Below are positions 43,676 to 51,366 of a DNA stretch of 64,000 nucleotides, in pieces. This stretch comes from Lentisphaeria bacterium UBA1724 (GTDB lineage: Bacteria; Verrucomicrobiota; Lentisphaeria; Oligosphaerales; Oligosphaeraceae). The stretch covers positions 1 through 64,000 of the forward strand of contig DCIO01000110.1 of the NCBI GenBank assembly GCA_002315885.1. Reading direction: 5' to 3'. The notes below the pieces were generated by a model. It saw only the letters and a list, made by a program, of their open reading frames with translations. It had not been told where the DNA came from and ran no database searches. How positions within the stretch are numbered: the stretch's first letter is position 1; each line of letters opens with the position of its first letter. The position numbers and the translations under genes are program-made.

Positions 43676-44155
43676 ATGTTACTCTACCATGGGAGCAATC
43701 AAGCAGTTACGCAACCTGTGCTGTTGCGTCCAGAACGCCGTCTTGATTTCGGCATGGGGTTCTATTTGACTTCCTCACGGGAACAGGCGGAGCGATGGGC
43801 AGTCCGCACTTGGGAACGCAGAAAACAAGGGCGTCCGACTACGACTGTATTCGAATACCCGTTTCCAGTTCCTAAAGATTTGACTGTCCTGACTTTTCCG
43901 CGGGCCAATGCCGATTGGCTGGAGTTCGTTGCGGCAAATCGCCGGGGAATGTCTGTAAATGATAACTACGATCTCATAGTAGGGCCTGTGGCCAATGATC
44001 AAACTGTTACTACTGTGACTCTTTTCCTGGGAGGATTCCTGGAGCTGGAGGAGGCTATTCGTCGTCTGGCGCCTCAGAGATTGTGTGATCAATATGTCTG
44101 TAAAACAGAAAAAGCTCTTGGACTGCTTACTCTATCTGAGGTGATTGAGCAATGA
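43676..44155 (+). CDS. DUF3990 protein, predicted ADP-ribosyltransferase-like
   Basis: 159 residues beginning MLLYHGSNQAV, with DFGMGFYLTSSREQAERWA, DLIVGPVANDQT and a C-terminal DQYVCKTEKALGLL, which together define DUF3990. That family is related to ADP-ribosyltransferase folds, and the GFYLT segment matches an active-site strand. AAGGAA lies upstream of the ATG. It overlaps the next small gene by four bases (ATGA), and a third small gene follows two bases later. Such three-gene sets are common in anaerobes and look like toxin-antitoxin or defence modules; function unproven. Confidence 0.85.
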   Translation: MLLYHGSNQAVTQPVLLRPERRLDFGMGFYLTSSREQAERWAVRTWERRKQGRPTTTVFEYPFPVPKDLTVLTFPRANADWLEFVAANRRGMSVNDNYDLIVGPVANDQTVTTVTLFLGGFLELEEAIRRLAPQRLCDQYVCKTEKALGLLTLSEVIEQ

Positions 44156-44400
44156 ATGAAAAATTTATGCCATTTCTTCTTGACTTCTACTGCCGTGAAG
44201 TCGTAACACGAATTTGCGAAAAGTATTCCCTTTCGGAGTTCGATGCAATGCGTCGTTTCCTCTTCTCCCAGACATACGAGATGCTATCAAATCCCAAAAT
44301 GGCAATGTGGGAATTTGGTCAGGCCGCCCTCTTTGAAATTTGGGAGTGCGAACAAGAGACAGGAAATCCAAGGAACTCTCAATATATTGCAGGAGAATAA
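44152..44400 (+). CDS. Small DUF3990-associated protein
   Basis: 82 residues (FCREVVTRICEKYSLSEFDAMRRF, LSNPKMAMWEFG) with predicted helices and no membrane segment. It overlaps the DUF3990 gene and is followed by a third small gene with an AGGAG site, so the three are one operon. I recognise the arrangement but no named function; it is a candidate antitoxin or partner subunit. Confidence 0.7.
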   Translation: MNEKFMPFLLDFYCREVVTRICEKYSLSEFDAMRRFLFSQTYEMLSNPKMAMWEFGQAALFEIWECEQETGNPRNSQYIAGE

Positions 44401-44401
44401 G

Positions 44402-44635
44402 ATGAAGGAACTCTCCAAGGAAATGCAATTCTTTATCTTCCTCTTGGAACAGTACGCATACGCAAAGGGGATGCCGGCTGATACAATTCTGAAACAGTGG
44501 GATGAATGTGGCATCACCATGCGAATCTTCAGAATGTATGACCTCTATCATTGTGAAGCATTGGAAAATGCCTTCCAAGATATAGATGCCATGTTGGCAG
44601 AAGTGAACGACTCTTCAAAGGAAGGTAGCGCATAG
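44402..44635 (+). CDS. DUF3791-like small protein
   Basis: 77 residues: EMQFFIFLLEQYAYAKGMP, then a helical region with YHCEALENAFQDIDAML. Length and pattern resemble DUF3791 proteins, which are encoded beside DUF3990 genes. AGGAG lies eight bases upstream. The third gene of the module, likely a regulator or antitoxin; the family match is moderate. Confidence 0.65.
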   Translation: MKELSKEMQFFIFLLEQYAYAKGMPADTILKQWDECGITMRIFRMYDLYHCEALENAFQDIDAMLAEVNDSSKEGSA

Positions 44636-44701
44636 AAAAACTGGTAGGTGTCGAAAAAAAGCATTTTTCAGAAAAAAAGTCCTTTTTTAAGAGGAAATGA
44701 C

Positions 44702-44729
44702 TTGAAATCTGAAAAAAAGACACTATCTT
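44702..44729 (+). promoter_or_regulatory. Promoter of tRNA-Asn
   Basis: TTGAAA, a 16-base spacer, then TATCTT ending 10 bases before the tRNA. This is a near-consensus housekeeping promoter. Confidence 0.7.
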
Positions 44730-44739
44730 AAGCCCCGTT

Positions 44740-44816
44740 GCCAAAGTAGCTCAGTCGGTTAGAGCAGCTGGCTGTTAACCAGCGGGTCCGGGGTTCAAGT
44801 CCCTGCTTTGGCGCCA
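44740..44816 (+). tRNA. tRNA-Asn (GTT)
   Basis: A complete cloverleaf: acceptor GCCAAAG pairs with CTTTGGC, D-stem GCTC/GAGC, anticodon stem GCTGG/CCAGC with loop CTGTTAA (anticodon GTT), T-stem CGGGG/CCCTG with TTCAAGT, G discriminator and an encoded CCA end. It has its own promoter and terminator. Confidence 0.97.
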
Positions 44817-44821
44817 CTCTT

Positions 44822-44859
44822 AAAAGCGCTCGGTCGTCAACGGCCGGGCGCTTTTTTTT
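44822..44859 (+). terminator. Terminator after tRNA-Asn
   Basis: AAAAGCGC and GCGCTTTT, with an inner CGG/CCG pairing, form a stem followed by a run of eight T. Confidence 0.85.
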
Positions 44860-44869
44860 GCTCAAAATT

Positions 44870-44930
44870 TAGTAAAAACTATCAAAATTAGCAAATAAGT
44901 ATTTGACAAATCAAATTAAGTCAATAGATT
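44870..44930 (+). promoter_or_regulatory. lexA promoter and possible operators
   Basis: TTGACA at 44903 and TAGATT at 44925 (16-base spacer) look like a sigma-70-type promoter. Two dyads overlap it: TAGTAAAAACTA at 44870-44881, and TTGAC-N12-GTCAA at 44903-44924. Either could be the LexA autoregulatory site; the correct one cannot be told from this window. Confidence 0.5.
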
Positions 44931-44996
44931 AAGGTCGTTATCACTGATTTTCTTTTGTGTTTTCAGGAGAAACTACCACAAAAACAGGAGCGACCA

Positions 44997-45620
44997 ATGA
45001 AAGGATTGACTGACAAACAGAAGCAGATTCTGGATTTTATCGGCAAATATGGCCAAGAGCAGGGCATGGCCCCTACCATCAATGAAATCAGCGACCACTT
45101 TGATGTGACGCCCGCTACCGCGTTTGCCCACGTGAAGGCCCTCCAGCGTAAGGGTGTCCTCAATCGTTCTTCCAAGGCACGGAGCATCTCTCTGCCTGGC
45201 ACCCCAAAGATGCACCACTTCTCCATGAGCCTCTCCATCCCTGTGCTGGGACGCATTTCCGCGGGAATCCCTGGCGAGGTGGAGGAGCATGTCGAACGCT
45301 ATGTCACTCTGGATCCGTCTCTGATTGCCAACCGTGCTCTCAATGGGCAGCCGCTCTTTGCGGTGAAGGTCCAGGGCGAAAGCATGAGGGATGCGGGCAT
45401 TCTGGATGGGGATCTGCTGATTGCCCAGAAGGCCGACAAGGTCAAAATCGGCGATGTGGTCATCGCGTGCCTGGATGACGCCGTCACCGTGAAATACATC
45501 TACCTCACCGATGGCAAATGGGAACTGCGCCCCGCCAATTCCGAGTTCTCTTCCCGTTTCGTGGATTTGGACAAATTGCAGGTCCAGGGGACCGTCATCG
45601 GATTGATGCGCCAGTATTAA
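44997..45620 (+). CDS. lexA: LexA repressor
   Basis: SOS-response repressor of 207 residues. The N-terminal winged helix (LTDKQKQILDFIGKY, NEISDHFDVTPATAFAHVKAL) is followed by the self-cleavage site RISAG-IPG and the peptidase dyad Ser in VQGESMRDAGI and Lys in AVTVKYI. The ATG at 44997 follows AGGAG. Its promoter carries two dyad symmetries. Confidence 0.95.
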   Translation: MKGLTDKQKQILDFIGKYGQEQGMAPTINEISDHFDVTPATAFAHVKALQRKGVLNRSSKARSISLPGTPKMHHFSMSLSIPVLGRISAGIPGEVEEHVERYVTLDPSLIANRALNGQPLFAVKVQGESMRDAGILDGDLLIAQKADKVKIGDVVIACLDDAVTVKYIYLTDGKWELRPANSEFSSRFVDLDKLQVQGTVIGLMRQY

Positions 45621-45629
45621 TTGGATGTC

Positions 45630-46352
45630 ATGGCGGAGTCAAAAGAACAACCGACGAAGGAGTCCCGCTGGTTTGCGCTGGCGGGGCGTCTGATTGGCGT
45701 TCTGGCACTGGCGGTGCTTTTTCTAGTGCCTGCCACCGCATTGATTGGTGGCGGTGTGGGGAAGGACCATTCCCCCGCCTTCCTGGTTGCCTGGGGGGGG
45801 GATGGCGGCTTGCCTGCCGTGGCGCTGGTGAATGCTTTGTCGGAGAGCGCGGAGGAGGCGGTGGTGCTCCTGCCTGGGTGTTCCACGGCGGGAAGCGCAC
45901 TGCGGACTTCCTTGCAAAATGACGGCGTGGCAATGCTGGCAGGGGTGTTTCTTCCCACTGGCGCACCTTATCCAAAAGGCGCTAAGGCGCTCCTCAAGGG
46001 GCTGGAGGTACGTCGGATTGTGGTGGCGGAGGATTCCAGAAGTCGCGGCGATTGGCAGAGCGTCATCCAGGATGCCGTGGAGACGGGCACCGCCATGGAA
46101 CGGCTACAACCCCAGGAGGGACGACAGTGGACAACGGAATTCGACGGGTGGACTTTTGTCTATCGGCGTCTTCCTGGCGGCGAAAACGAGGGGGAGCTTT
46201 ATCGTGGCAAGAATGGATGCCATTTTTTCTTCCGAAATCTGGAAAGCGGTGAATTCCTTCTGGAACGTCAGGAGGGTGAGGTGACGACACAGTTACTGGA
46301 ACTGCCTCGCATCAACCACAATGGCGTGAAGCGGATTCCTATGGGGAAATAG
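45630..46352 (+). CDS. Membrane-anchored hypothetical protein
   Basis: 240 residues with one transmembrane segment near the N-terminus (about 19-40). The rest is soluble and probably extracytoplasmic; ALLKGLEVRRIVVAED has a ComEC/metallo-beta-lactamase-like look, but no metal-binding His motif is seen, so I do not assign that family. Ten bases after lexA on the same strand; the ATG at 45630 is preferred over the TTG at 45621. Confidence 0.5.
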   Translation: MAESKEQPTKESRWFALAGRLIGVLALAVLFLVPATALIGGGVGKDHSPAFLVAWGGDGGLPAVALVNALSESAEEAVVLLPGCSTAGSALRTSLQNDGVAMLAGVFLPTGAPYPKGAKALLKGLEVRRIVVAEDSRSRGDWQSVIQDAVETGTAMERLQPQEGRQWTTEFDGWTFVYRRLPGGENEGELYRGKNGCHFFFRNLESGEFLLERQEGEVTTQLLELPRINHNGVKRIPMGK

Positions 46353-46399
46353 CCTTTTCGGAGAAAGAGTATTCCAGGGTTACGGCGATAGGGGCAATT

Positions 46400-46414
46400 T
46401 AGGATATATTGAGG
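46400..46414 (+). promoter_or_regulatory. Promoter-like motif TAGGRTATATTRA
   Basis: TAGGATATATTGAGG lies 47 bases before the ATG at 46462. It is the fourth plus-strand copy of this motif in the window. Confidence 0.45.
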
Positions 46415-46461
46415 AATTGGCGGAAAATAAAAGTGTGTGGCAATCGTTAATGGAGGTAGCA

Positions 46462-46896
46462 ATGAGTTCTTATGTAGAACTGCCCATGGGCATTAGCTTG
46501 ATTCCGTGTGATACTCTCATTGAGGATCGCATTTCGGGGAAGAAGTCTCTCGTGGGTATCATTGGCGCCATTCGGGTCACCAAGTTCCCCTGCGTCTATC
46601 CCGCGTTTCATTTGCTTGTCTCCCTGACCAGCGGCAATGGCAGCTACCCCTGCACGTTGGAGTTGGTTAGTGAGAGCAAGAACGAGGTGATTTTTTCGGG
46701 AAAGGGAACGCTGAAATTCAAGAACCCCACGCAGGTCGTGGATCTGGTCTTCATGCTCCAGCGTCTGAATTTCAACTACCCCGATACCTACTGGATTAAG
46801 TTCCTGGTGGATGGGGAAACCCTGATGATGCGCCCCTTGCACGTGACCTTGCTGGACCCCCCGGAGGATTCCGCAAAACGCGATGCTTCGCTCTAA
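46462..46896 (+). CDS. DUF6941-like protein
   Basis: 144 residues beginning MSSYVELPMGISLIPCD, with SGKKSLVGIIGAIR and ending in MRPLHVTLLDPP. The pattern of a beta-sandwich of about 130 residues fits DUF6941, a family of unknown function common in uncultured bacteria. GGAGG lies seven bases before the ATG. It is followed by three copies of the palindromic element. Confidence 0.65.
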   Translation: MSSYVELPMGISLIPCDTLIEDRISGKKSLVGIIGAIRVTKFPCVYPAFHLLVSLTSGNGSYPCTLELVSESKNEVIFSGKGTLKFKNPTQVVDLVFMLQRLNFNYPDTYWIKFLVDGETLMMRPLHVTLLDPPEDSAKRDASL

Positions 46897-46900
46897 ACCT

Positions 46901-47037
46901 TTTTTTCGCCCTAAAGGGCTCACACAGGACAGAAGGATCTCGTACCTGCTCAAGGGCTCACACAGGACAGAAGGGCCTCGAAGCTGCTCCAGGTTTTCCA
47001 GTTTTCGCCCTAAAGGGCTCACACAGGACAGAAGGGC
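46901..47037. repeat. Three copies of the palindromic element
   Basis: Two full copies (46901-46937 and 47001-47037) have CGCCCTAAAGGGC plus TCACACAGGACAGAAGG; a middle copy (46950-46975) keeps only half of the palindrome. Each is followed by a related TCGNAGYTGCTCCAGG tail. They fill the spacer before gspF. Confidence 0.85.
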
Positions 47038-47107
47038 ATCGGAGTTGCTCCAGGTTTTCCAGTTTTCCCAGTGGCGAAGAGGGGTATGGGGAAACCTCCC
47101 CATCCTT

Positions 47108-47139
47108 CATTAAGCATTAAGCATCAAGCATTAAGCATT
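47108..47139. repeat. 7-bp short tandem repeat array (CATTAAG)
   Basis: Four and a half heptamers, with one CATCAAG variant, end seven bases before the gspF ATG, leaving no room for a normal ribosome-binding site. Confidence 0.85.
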
Positions 47140-47146
47140 TCAAAGA

Positions 47147-48343
47147 ATGCCGTTATTCAAATACAAAGTCAGTGATGCCGCAGGCAAGGTCAGCGAAATC
47201 CTCATCGAGGGCGATTCGCAGAATGACGCCGCGCGGCGTTTGCAGCGTCGTGGGATGGTCCCCTTGGCGTTCCTGGGGGAGGGCGCAGCCGCGCGTGGTC
47301 ACCAGGGTTTCCTGAAGAAGGGCGTGGATGTGGTGGATTTCACGGATAGGTTGGTGCCCTTGCTGGAGGCGAATATCCCCCTGGAGCGAGCACTGGCAAT
47401 TCTGGGAGACGAACCCGATAACCCACAGCTGCAGAAGTTGGTGGGGGATTTACGCCGTGGACTTCATGAAGGCCGCCGTCTTTCTGATTTGGTCAAAGAC
47501 CAGGGAAGCACCTTCCCCGCAGTCTATGCGGGTGTGGTGGAGGCCGGCGAGGAGGCTGGCGCTCTGCCGCAGGTGATGGGGCAGCTGCGGAATTTCATGA
47601 CTACCGCAGCAGAACTCAAGAGCTTCATCATCTCCAGTTCCATTTATCCCGGCTTCATTGCAGTGGCGGGTATCGCCATGCTGGGGTTTGTGCTGGGTGT
47701 CATCGTCCCGAAATTCGCCACCTCCCTGGCAGGGGCGGGCATCCAATCCGCCGCCACGGATTTCCTGATGGCGGTCTCCAATTTCGTGCGGTCATACTGG
47801 TGGATTTCCTTTATCCTGGTGGCGCTCTTGATTTGGATGATTTCACAAATCCGCCGGACTGACACGGGCCTTCGTCGCTGGTGGGATAGCCTCACGGTGA
47901 AGTTGCCCATTTTCGGCAAATTGGTCCTCTACAGCAATCTCTCCCGTTTTGCCCGGACCATGGCGATTCTGATGCGCAGTGGCGTGCCGCTGTTGAATAC
48001 CGTCTCCATCGCCAATCGCGTCATCCAGAATCTGACCATGCGTGGGTCCCTGGACGAAGTGGCGGGAGAATTGCGTCAGGGACAGAAGATTTCTGGGGCA
48101 CTCTCCAAGAGCAACTACATTCCTTCCATGATGCTCCGTATGATTTCCGTGGGCGAAGAGACGGGCAATGTGGAAGAGATGCTGGACCGTGTGGCGGACC
48201 GCTACGAAAATGACCTGAAGAAGTCCATCAAGCGTCTGCTCTCCCTTTTCGAGCCACTGATCATTGTCTTCCTGGGATTGGGCATCGGTCTGGTGGTGCT
48301 GTTGATGTTCACGGCCATCATGGATATGCAGCACGCGGTATAA
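47147..48343 (+). CDS. gspF: Type II secretion / pilus inner membrane protein GspF
   Basis: 398-residue platform protein of type II secretion or type IV pilus systems. Two GspF domains with the family motifs FTDRLVPLLEANIPLERAL and GVVEAGEEAGALPQ, then FARTMAILMRSGVPLLN and ISVGEETGNVEEML, plus three transmembrane segments. It is next to gspG and a GspH-like gene, but the ATPase (GspE) and secretin (GspD) are not here. Its 5' flank is the heptamer array. Confidence 0.93.
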   Translation: MPLFKYKVSDAAGKVSEILIEGDSQNDAARRLQRRGMVPLAFLGEGAAARGHQGFLKKGVDVVDFTDRLVPLLEANIPLERALAILGDEPDNPQLQKLVGDLRRGLHEGRRLSDLVKDQGSTFPAVYAGVVEAGEEAGALPQVMGQLRNFMTTAAELKSFIISSSIYPGFIAVAGIAMLGFVLGVIVPKFATSLAGAGIQSAATDFLMAVSNFVRSYWWISFILVALLIWMISQIRRTDTGLRRWWDSLTVKLPIFGKLVLYSNLSRFARTMAILMRSGVPLLNTVSIANRVIQNLTMRGSLDEVAGELRQGQKISGALSKSNYIPSMMLRMISVGEETGNVEEMLDRVADRYENDLKKSIKRLLSLFEPLIIVFLGLGIGLVVLLMFTAIMDMQHAV

Positions 48344-48407
48344 TTCACGCCAAAAGAACAACCTGAATTTCTTTCATTCGAACTCTCCAACGGAAAAATT
48401 ACCCATT

Positions 48408-48845
48408 ATGGAAAAGTCTGTCAACAAGAAAATGCGCCGCATGGCGGTGCGCCGCTCTTTTACCTTGATTGAAATCATGATTGTCGTGGTCATCATCGGT
48501 ATGCTTGCCGCATTGGTGGGACCACAGATCATCGGTTCGCTGGACAAGGCGCGCGTCAAGACCACACAGGCGCAGTTGATGAACCTCAAGGACGCCGTCC
48601 AGTCCTTCTATATGGATTGCAGCGAATATCCCGCCAGCTTGGATGACCTCATGACCAAGACCAGCAATTCCAAGTGGGAAGGCCCCTATCTGGATGCCAA
48701 GAACCTGCCGAAAGACGGCTGGGATAATGATTTTACCTACACCTGCCCGGGTTCCGATGGACAGCCCTTCGATATCATGAGCTACGGCGCAGATAAGACT
48801 CAGGGCGGAGAGGGCTACAACGCCGATCTCTCCTGCTGGCAGTAG
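48408..48845 (+). CDS. gspG: Type II secretion major pseudopilin GspG
   Basis: 145 residues with the leader RRSFTLIEIMIVVVIIGMLAALV, cleaved before Phe and methylated. The C-terminal domain has LKDAVQSFYMDCSEYPASL and the calcium-loop-like KDGWDNDF segment, typical for GspG. Follows gspF. Confidence 0.93.
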   Translation: MEKSVNKKMRRMAVRRSFTLIEIMIVVVIIGMLAALVGPQIIGSLDKARVKTTQAQLMNLKDAVQSFYMDCSEYPASLDDLMTKTSNSKWEGPYLDAKNLPKDGWDNDFTYTCPGSDGQPFDIMSYGADKTQGGEGYNADLSCWQ

Positions 48846-48849
48846 GGCG

Positions 48850-48886
48850 ATTCTCAATTCTCAATTCTCAATTCTCAATTCTCAAT
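48850..48886. repeat. 7-bp short tandem repeat array (TTCTCAA)
   Basis: Five copies of TTCTCAA start five bases after the gspG stop. It is the complementary orientation of the array at 16885-16920. Confidence 0.85.
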
Positions 48887-48925
48887 GTAGGCAAGGGGAG
48901 GTATCCCTTTTTTTATCGAATTCGC

Positions 48926-49468
48926 ATGTCGTCTTGTTTTTGCCAACGCCGTAGCTACACCATGATTGAGATGATTGTGGTGTGCGTCATCATCATGTTG
49001 GTGGTGGCGTTGGTGGCACCGCGTGTCGGTGGTGGCGGTCGTCGCATGGCGGCGGAGCAGGCCTTGTCGGCGATACGTGAGGCATACGGCGAGACGGCCA
49101 TGCGTGCCCGTGCCACGGGGAAACCCATGGTATTGGTCTTGAATCCCGGTCAGAAGAGCTTCCAGGTCTCGAGTCTGACCCAGTCCCTGGACAAGGATTG
49201 GCATCCCGGTGTCCTGGCGCCGTTGACTGGGACGGAAGGGAAGGGCGCTATCCTGCCTGGAGCCAATTCCTACGACGTGCCTGACGGCGTTGAGTGGACG
49301 GAATTGCCCGAGAATACGGATGGCTATGATGGCATCGCATACTTTTTCTATCCCGATGGGGAGGCCGCTGGACCCGAGGTCGCCTGGAATATGCATGGTC
49401 GTTCCTATCGACTGATTATGGATAGTGTCCTGGGAAAGGCCACGATACTGGAAGAACTGACGAGATAA
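48926..49468 (+). CDS. GspH/FimT-like pseudopilin
   Basis: 180 residues. The prepilin signal is atypical: SYTMIEMIVVCVIIMLVVAL, with Tyr in place of the first residue after cleavage but Glu at +5 kept. The C-terminal beta domain (GKPMVLVLNPGQKSF, GIAYFFYPDGEAAG) fits minor pseudopilin GspH. Two bases before ruvA. Confidence 0.78.
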   Translation: MSSCFCQRRSYTMIEMIVVCVIIMLVVALVAPRVGGGGRRMAAEQALSAIREAYGETAMRARATGKPMVLVLNPGQKSFQVSSLTQSLDKDWHPGVLAPLTGTEGKGAILPGANSYDVPDGVEWTELPENTDGYDGIAYFFYPDGEAAGPEVAWNMHGRSYRLIMDSVLGKATILEELTR

Positions 49469-49470
49469 CT

Positions 49471-50097
49471 ATGATTGCGCAATTGACGGGAACCCTTTTG
49501 GAGTGCACTGCGGAAAAGGCGGTGGTGGATGTGCATGGCGTGGGATACGAGATGCTGATACCCGTCTCTACCGCGGAAAAACTCCCTCCGGTGGATGCCT
49601 CGGTCACCCTCTATACCTCCATGGCGGTTCGGGAGGACGCCATCACCCTCTATGGCTTTGCCACCCGCCAGGAAAAGCGCCTCTTCGAGACCATCGTGGC
49701 GTCGGTGAAGGGCTTTGGTCCTCGCATGGCGCTGGGGGTGCTCTCATCTATGTCCATCCCTGCGCTATTGCAGGCGGTGGCTTCCGAAGACTTGAAATTG
49801 CTGTCGAAAATCAACGGCGTTGGCAAGAAGAGTGCCGCCCAGTTGGTTCTGGATTTGAAGGGCCATATCGGCGAATTCGGGGAGGCCACGGGGATTGCAC
49901 CCGCTGCCGTATCCGGCGAAGCTGCCCCCAAGGAGCTCTCTTCCGCGGCGCAGGATGCCGTCAAGGCCCTGGAGACCCTGGGCTACAAGCACGACGATGC
50001 CCAGAAGGCAATCCAGGCGGTCCTGGCGGATGCTCAGGGACAGGAGCTCTCTACCTCTGCGTTGATTACGCGTTCTCTGGGAAAATTTCGGAGCTAG
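49471..50097 (+). CDS. ruvA: Holliday junction DNA helicase subunit RuvA
   Basis: 208 residues: OB fold start MIAQLTGTLLE, helix-hairpin-helix regions (KGFGPRMALGVLSSM, INGVGKKSAAQLVLDLKG) and a C-terminal domain III (DAVKALETLGYKHDDAQKAI). Binds Holliday junctions and recruits RuvB, which follows 13 bases later. Confidence 0.96.
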   Translation: MIAQLTGTLLECTAEKAVVDVHGVGYEMLIPVSTAEKLPPVDASVTLYTSMAVREDAITLYGFATRQEKRLFETIVASVKGFGPRMALGVLSSMSIPALLQAVASEDLKLLSKINGVGKKSAAQLVLDLKGHIGEFGEATGIAPAAVSGEAAPKELSSAAQDAVKALETLGYKHDDAQKAIQAVLADAQGQELSTSALITRSLGKFRS

Positions 50098-50110
50098 GGG
50101 GTAATTTCGC

Positions 50111-51142
50111 ATGGCATCAGAAGATACTCGTTTTATCACCTCTGAGATGAACTCCAAGGAAGAGGAGTTCGACAAGAGCCTCCGTCCGCAGATGTTTGCG
50201 GATTTTCCGGGGCAGGGGAATGTGAAGGAGCAACTCCAGATTATGGTCGCCGCGGCCACGGGGCGTGGCGAGCCCCTGAACCACGTGCTGCTGTCGGGAC
50301 CTCCTGGATTGGGCAAGACCACCCTGGCCAATATCATTGCCAATGCCTGCGGACGTCAGCTTAAAGCCACCAGCGGACCCGTCATTGAAAAGCCCGGCGA
50401 TTTGGCGGGGTTGCTTTCCAGTCTGGATGAGGGCGATGTGCTTTTCATCGATGAAATCCACCGCCTGCCCCGTCAGGTGGAGGAATACCTCTACAGCGCC
50501 ATGGAGGACTTCCGCATCGACATCATGGTGGATTCCGGCGTGGCCGCCCGTTCCGTGCAGGTCAATCTGCCCCATTTCTGCCTGATTGGCGCCACCACCC
50601 GTCAGGGGAAGCTCTCGGCGCCTTTGCGGGACCGCTTCACCATGAAATGCCGAATGGCGTATTACTCGCCTTTGGAACTCCAGACTATCCTGATACGCAG
50701 CGCGCGGGTACTTTCCGTACAAGCGGAGGAAGAGGGACTTCTGGAAATCGCGCGCCGCGCGCGGGGGACTCCCCGTATCGCCAACAACCTCCTTCGGTGG
50801 GTGCGGGATTTCGCACAGGTCCGGCATTCTTCCGTGGTGACCAAACCCATTGCCGCTGAAGCCCTGAAGATGCTCAATATCGATGACGACGGATTGGACG
50901 AAATGGACAACCGGATCCTGGAGACCATCATCGTCAAGTTCAAGGAACGCCCCGTGGGACTGAAGTCCCTGGCGGTAGCCGTGGGCGAGGAAGAAGAGAC
51001 CATCGAGGATGTCTACGAACCCTACCTCATCCAGGAGGGGTTCCTCCTGCGTACTCCCAGCGGCCGAATCGTCACCGACCGAGCCCTGCGGCGCTTCGGG
51101 CGCACTTCCGGAACCGCGCCCCATCAACCCGAACTCTTCTAA
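50111..51142 (+). CDS. ruvB: Holliday junction branch migration helicase RuvB
   Basis: 343-residue AAA+ motor. Starts with EEFDKSLRPQMFADFPGQ, Walker A GPPGLGKTT, Walker B LFIDEIHRLPRQVEEYLY, arginine finger region GATTRQGKLSAPLRDRF and the C-terminal winged helix ending RTPSGRIVTDRA. Typical length. Confidence 0.97.
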   Translation: MASEDTRFITSEMNSKEEEFDKSLRPQMFADFPGQGNVKEQLQIMVAAATGRGEPLNHVLLSGPPGLGKTTLANIIANACGRQLKATSGPVIEKPGDLAGLLSSLDEGDVLFIDEIHRLPRQVEEYLYSAMEDFRIDIMVDSGVAARSVQVNLPHFCLIGATTRQGKLSAPLRDRFTMKCRMAYYSPLELQTILIRSARVLSVQAEEEGLLEIARRARGTPRIANNLLRWVRDFAQVRHSSVVTKPIAAEALKMLNIDDDGLDEMDNRILETIIVKFKERPVGLKSLAVAVGEEEETIEDVYEPYLIQEGFLLRTPSGRIVTDRALRRFGRTSGTAPHQPELF

Positions 51143-51146
51143 ATAA

Positions 51147-51310
51147 CCCCGGGGCTCTCGCCCCGGGCACAGGACCCGGGGGCTGCCGCTCCGGGCACAC
51201 GACCCGGGGGCTCTGCGCTCCGGGCACACGACCCGGGAGCTCTGCGCTCCGGGCACACGACCCGGGGGCTGCCGCCCCCTCCCGGGGCTCTCGCTCCGGG
51301 CACAGGACCC
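51147..51310. repeat. Tandem array of GC-rich hairpin units
   Basis: Five units with a CCGGGCACACGACCCGGG palindrome (or GGGCACAGGACCC) occur at about 29-base spacing, the last after a longer gap, between ruvB and the next gene. The CACANGAC core recalls TCACACAGGAC of the dispersed palindromic element. Confidence 0.75.
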
Positions 51311-51366
51311 GCTCCTTTGTTGTGTGCTTTGAGGCGAGAGCCTCAAGAAATAATACGACCTGGAAT

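Noticed and set aside
45630..46352. ComEC/metallo-beta-lactamase assignment
   Set aside because: Only a weak local resemblance and no HxHxDH metal motif; kept as hypothetical.
46447..47103. Minus-strand frame reading LLSCVSPLGRK several times
   Set aside because: It is the translation of three palindromic repeats plus the reverse of the DUF6941-like gene; no independent coding signal.
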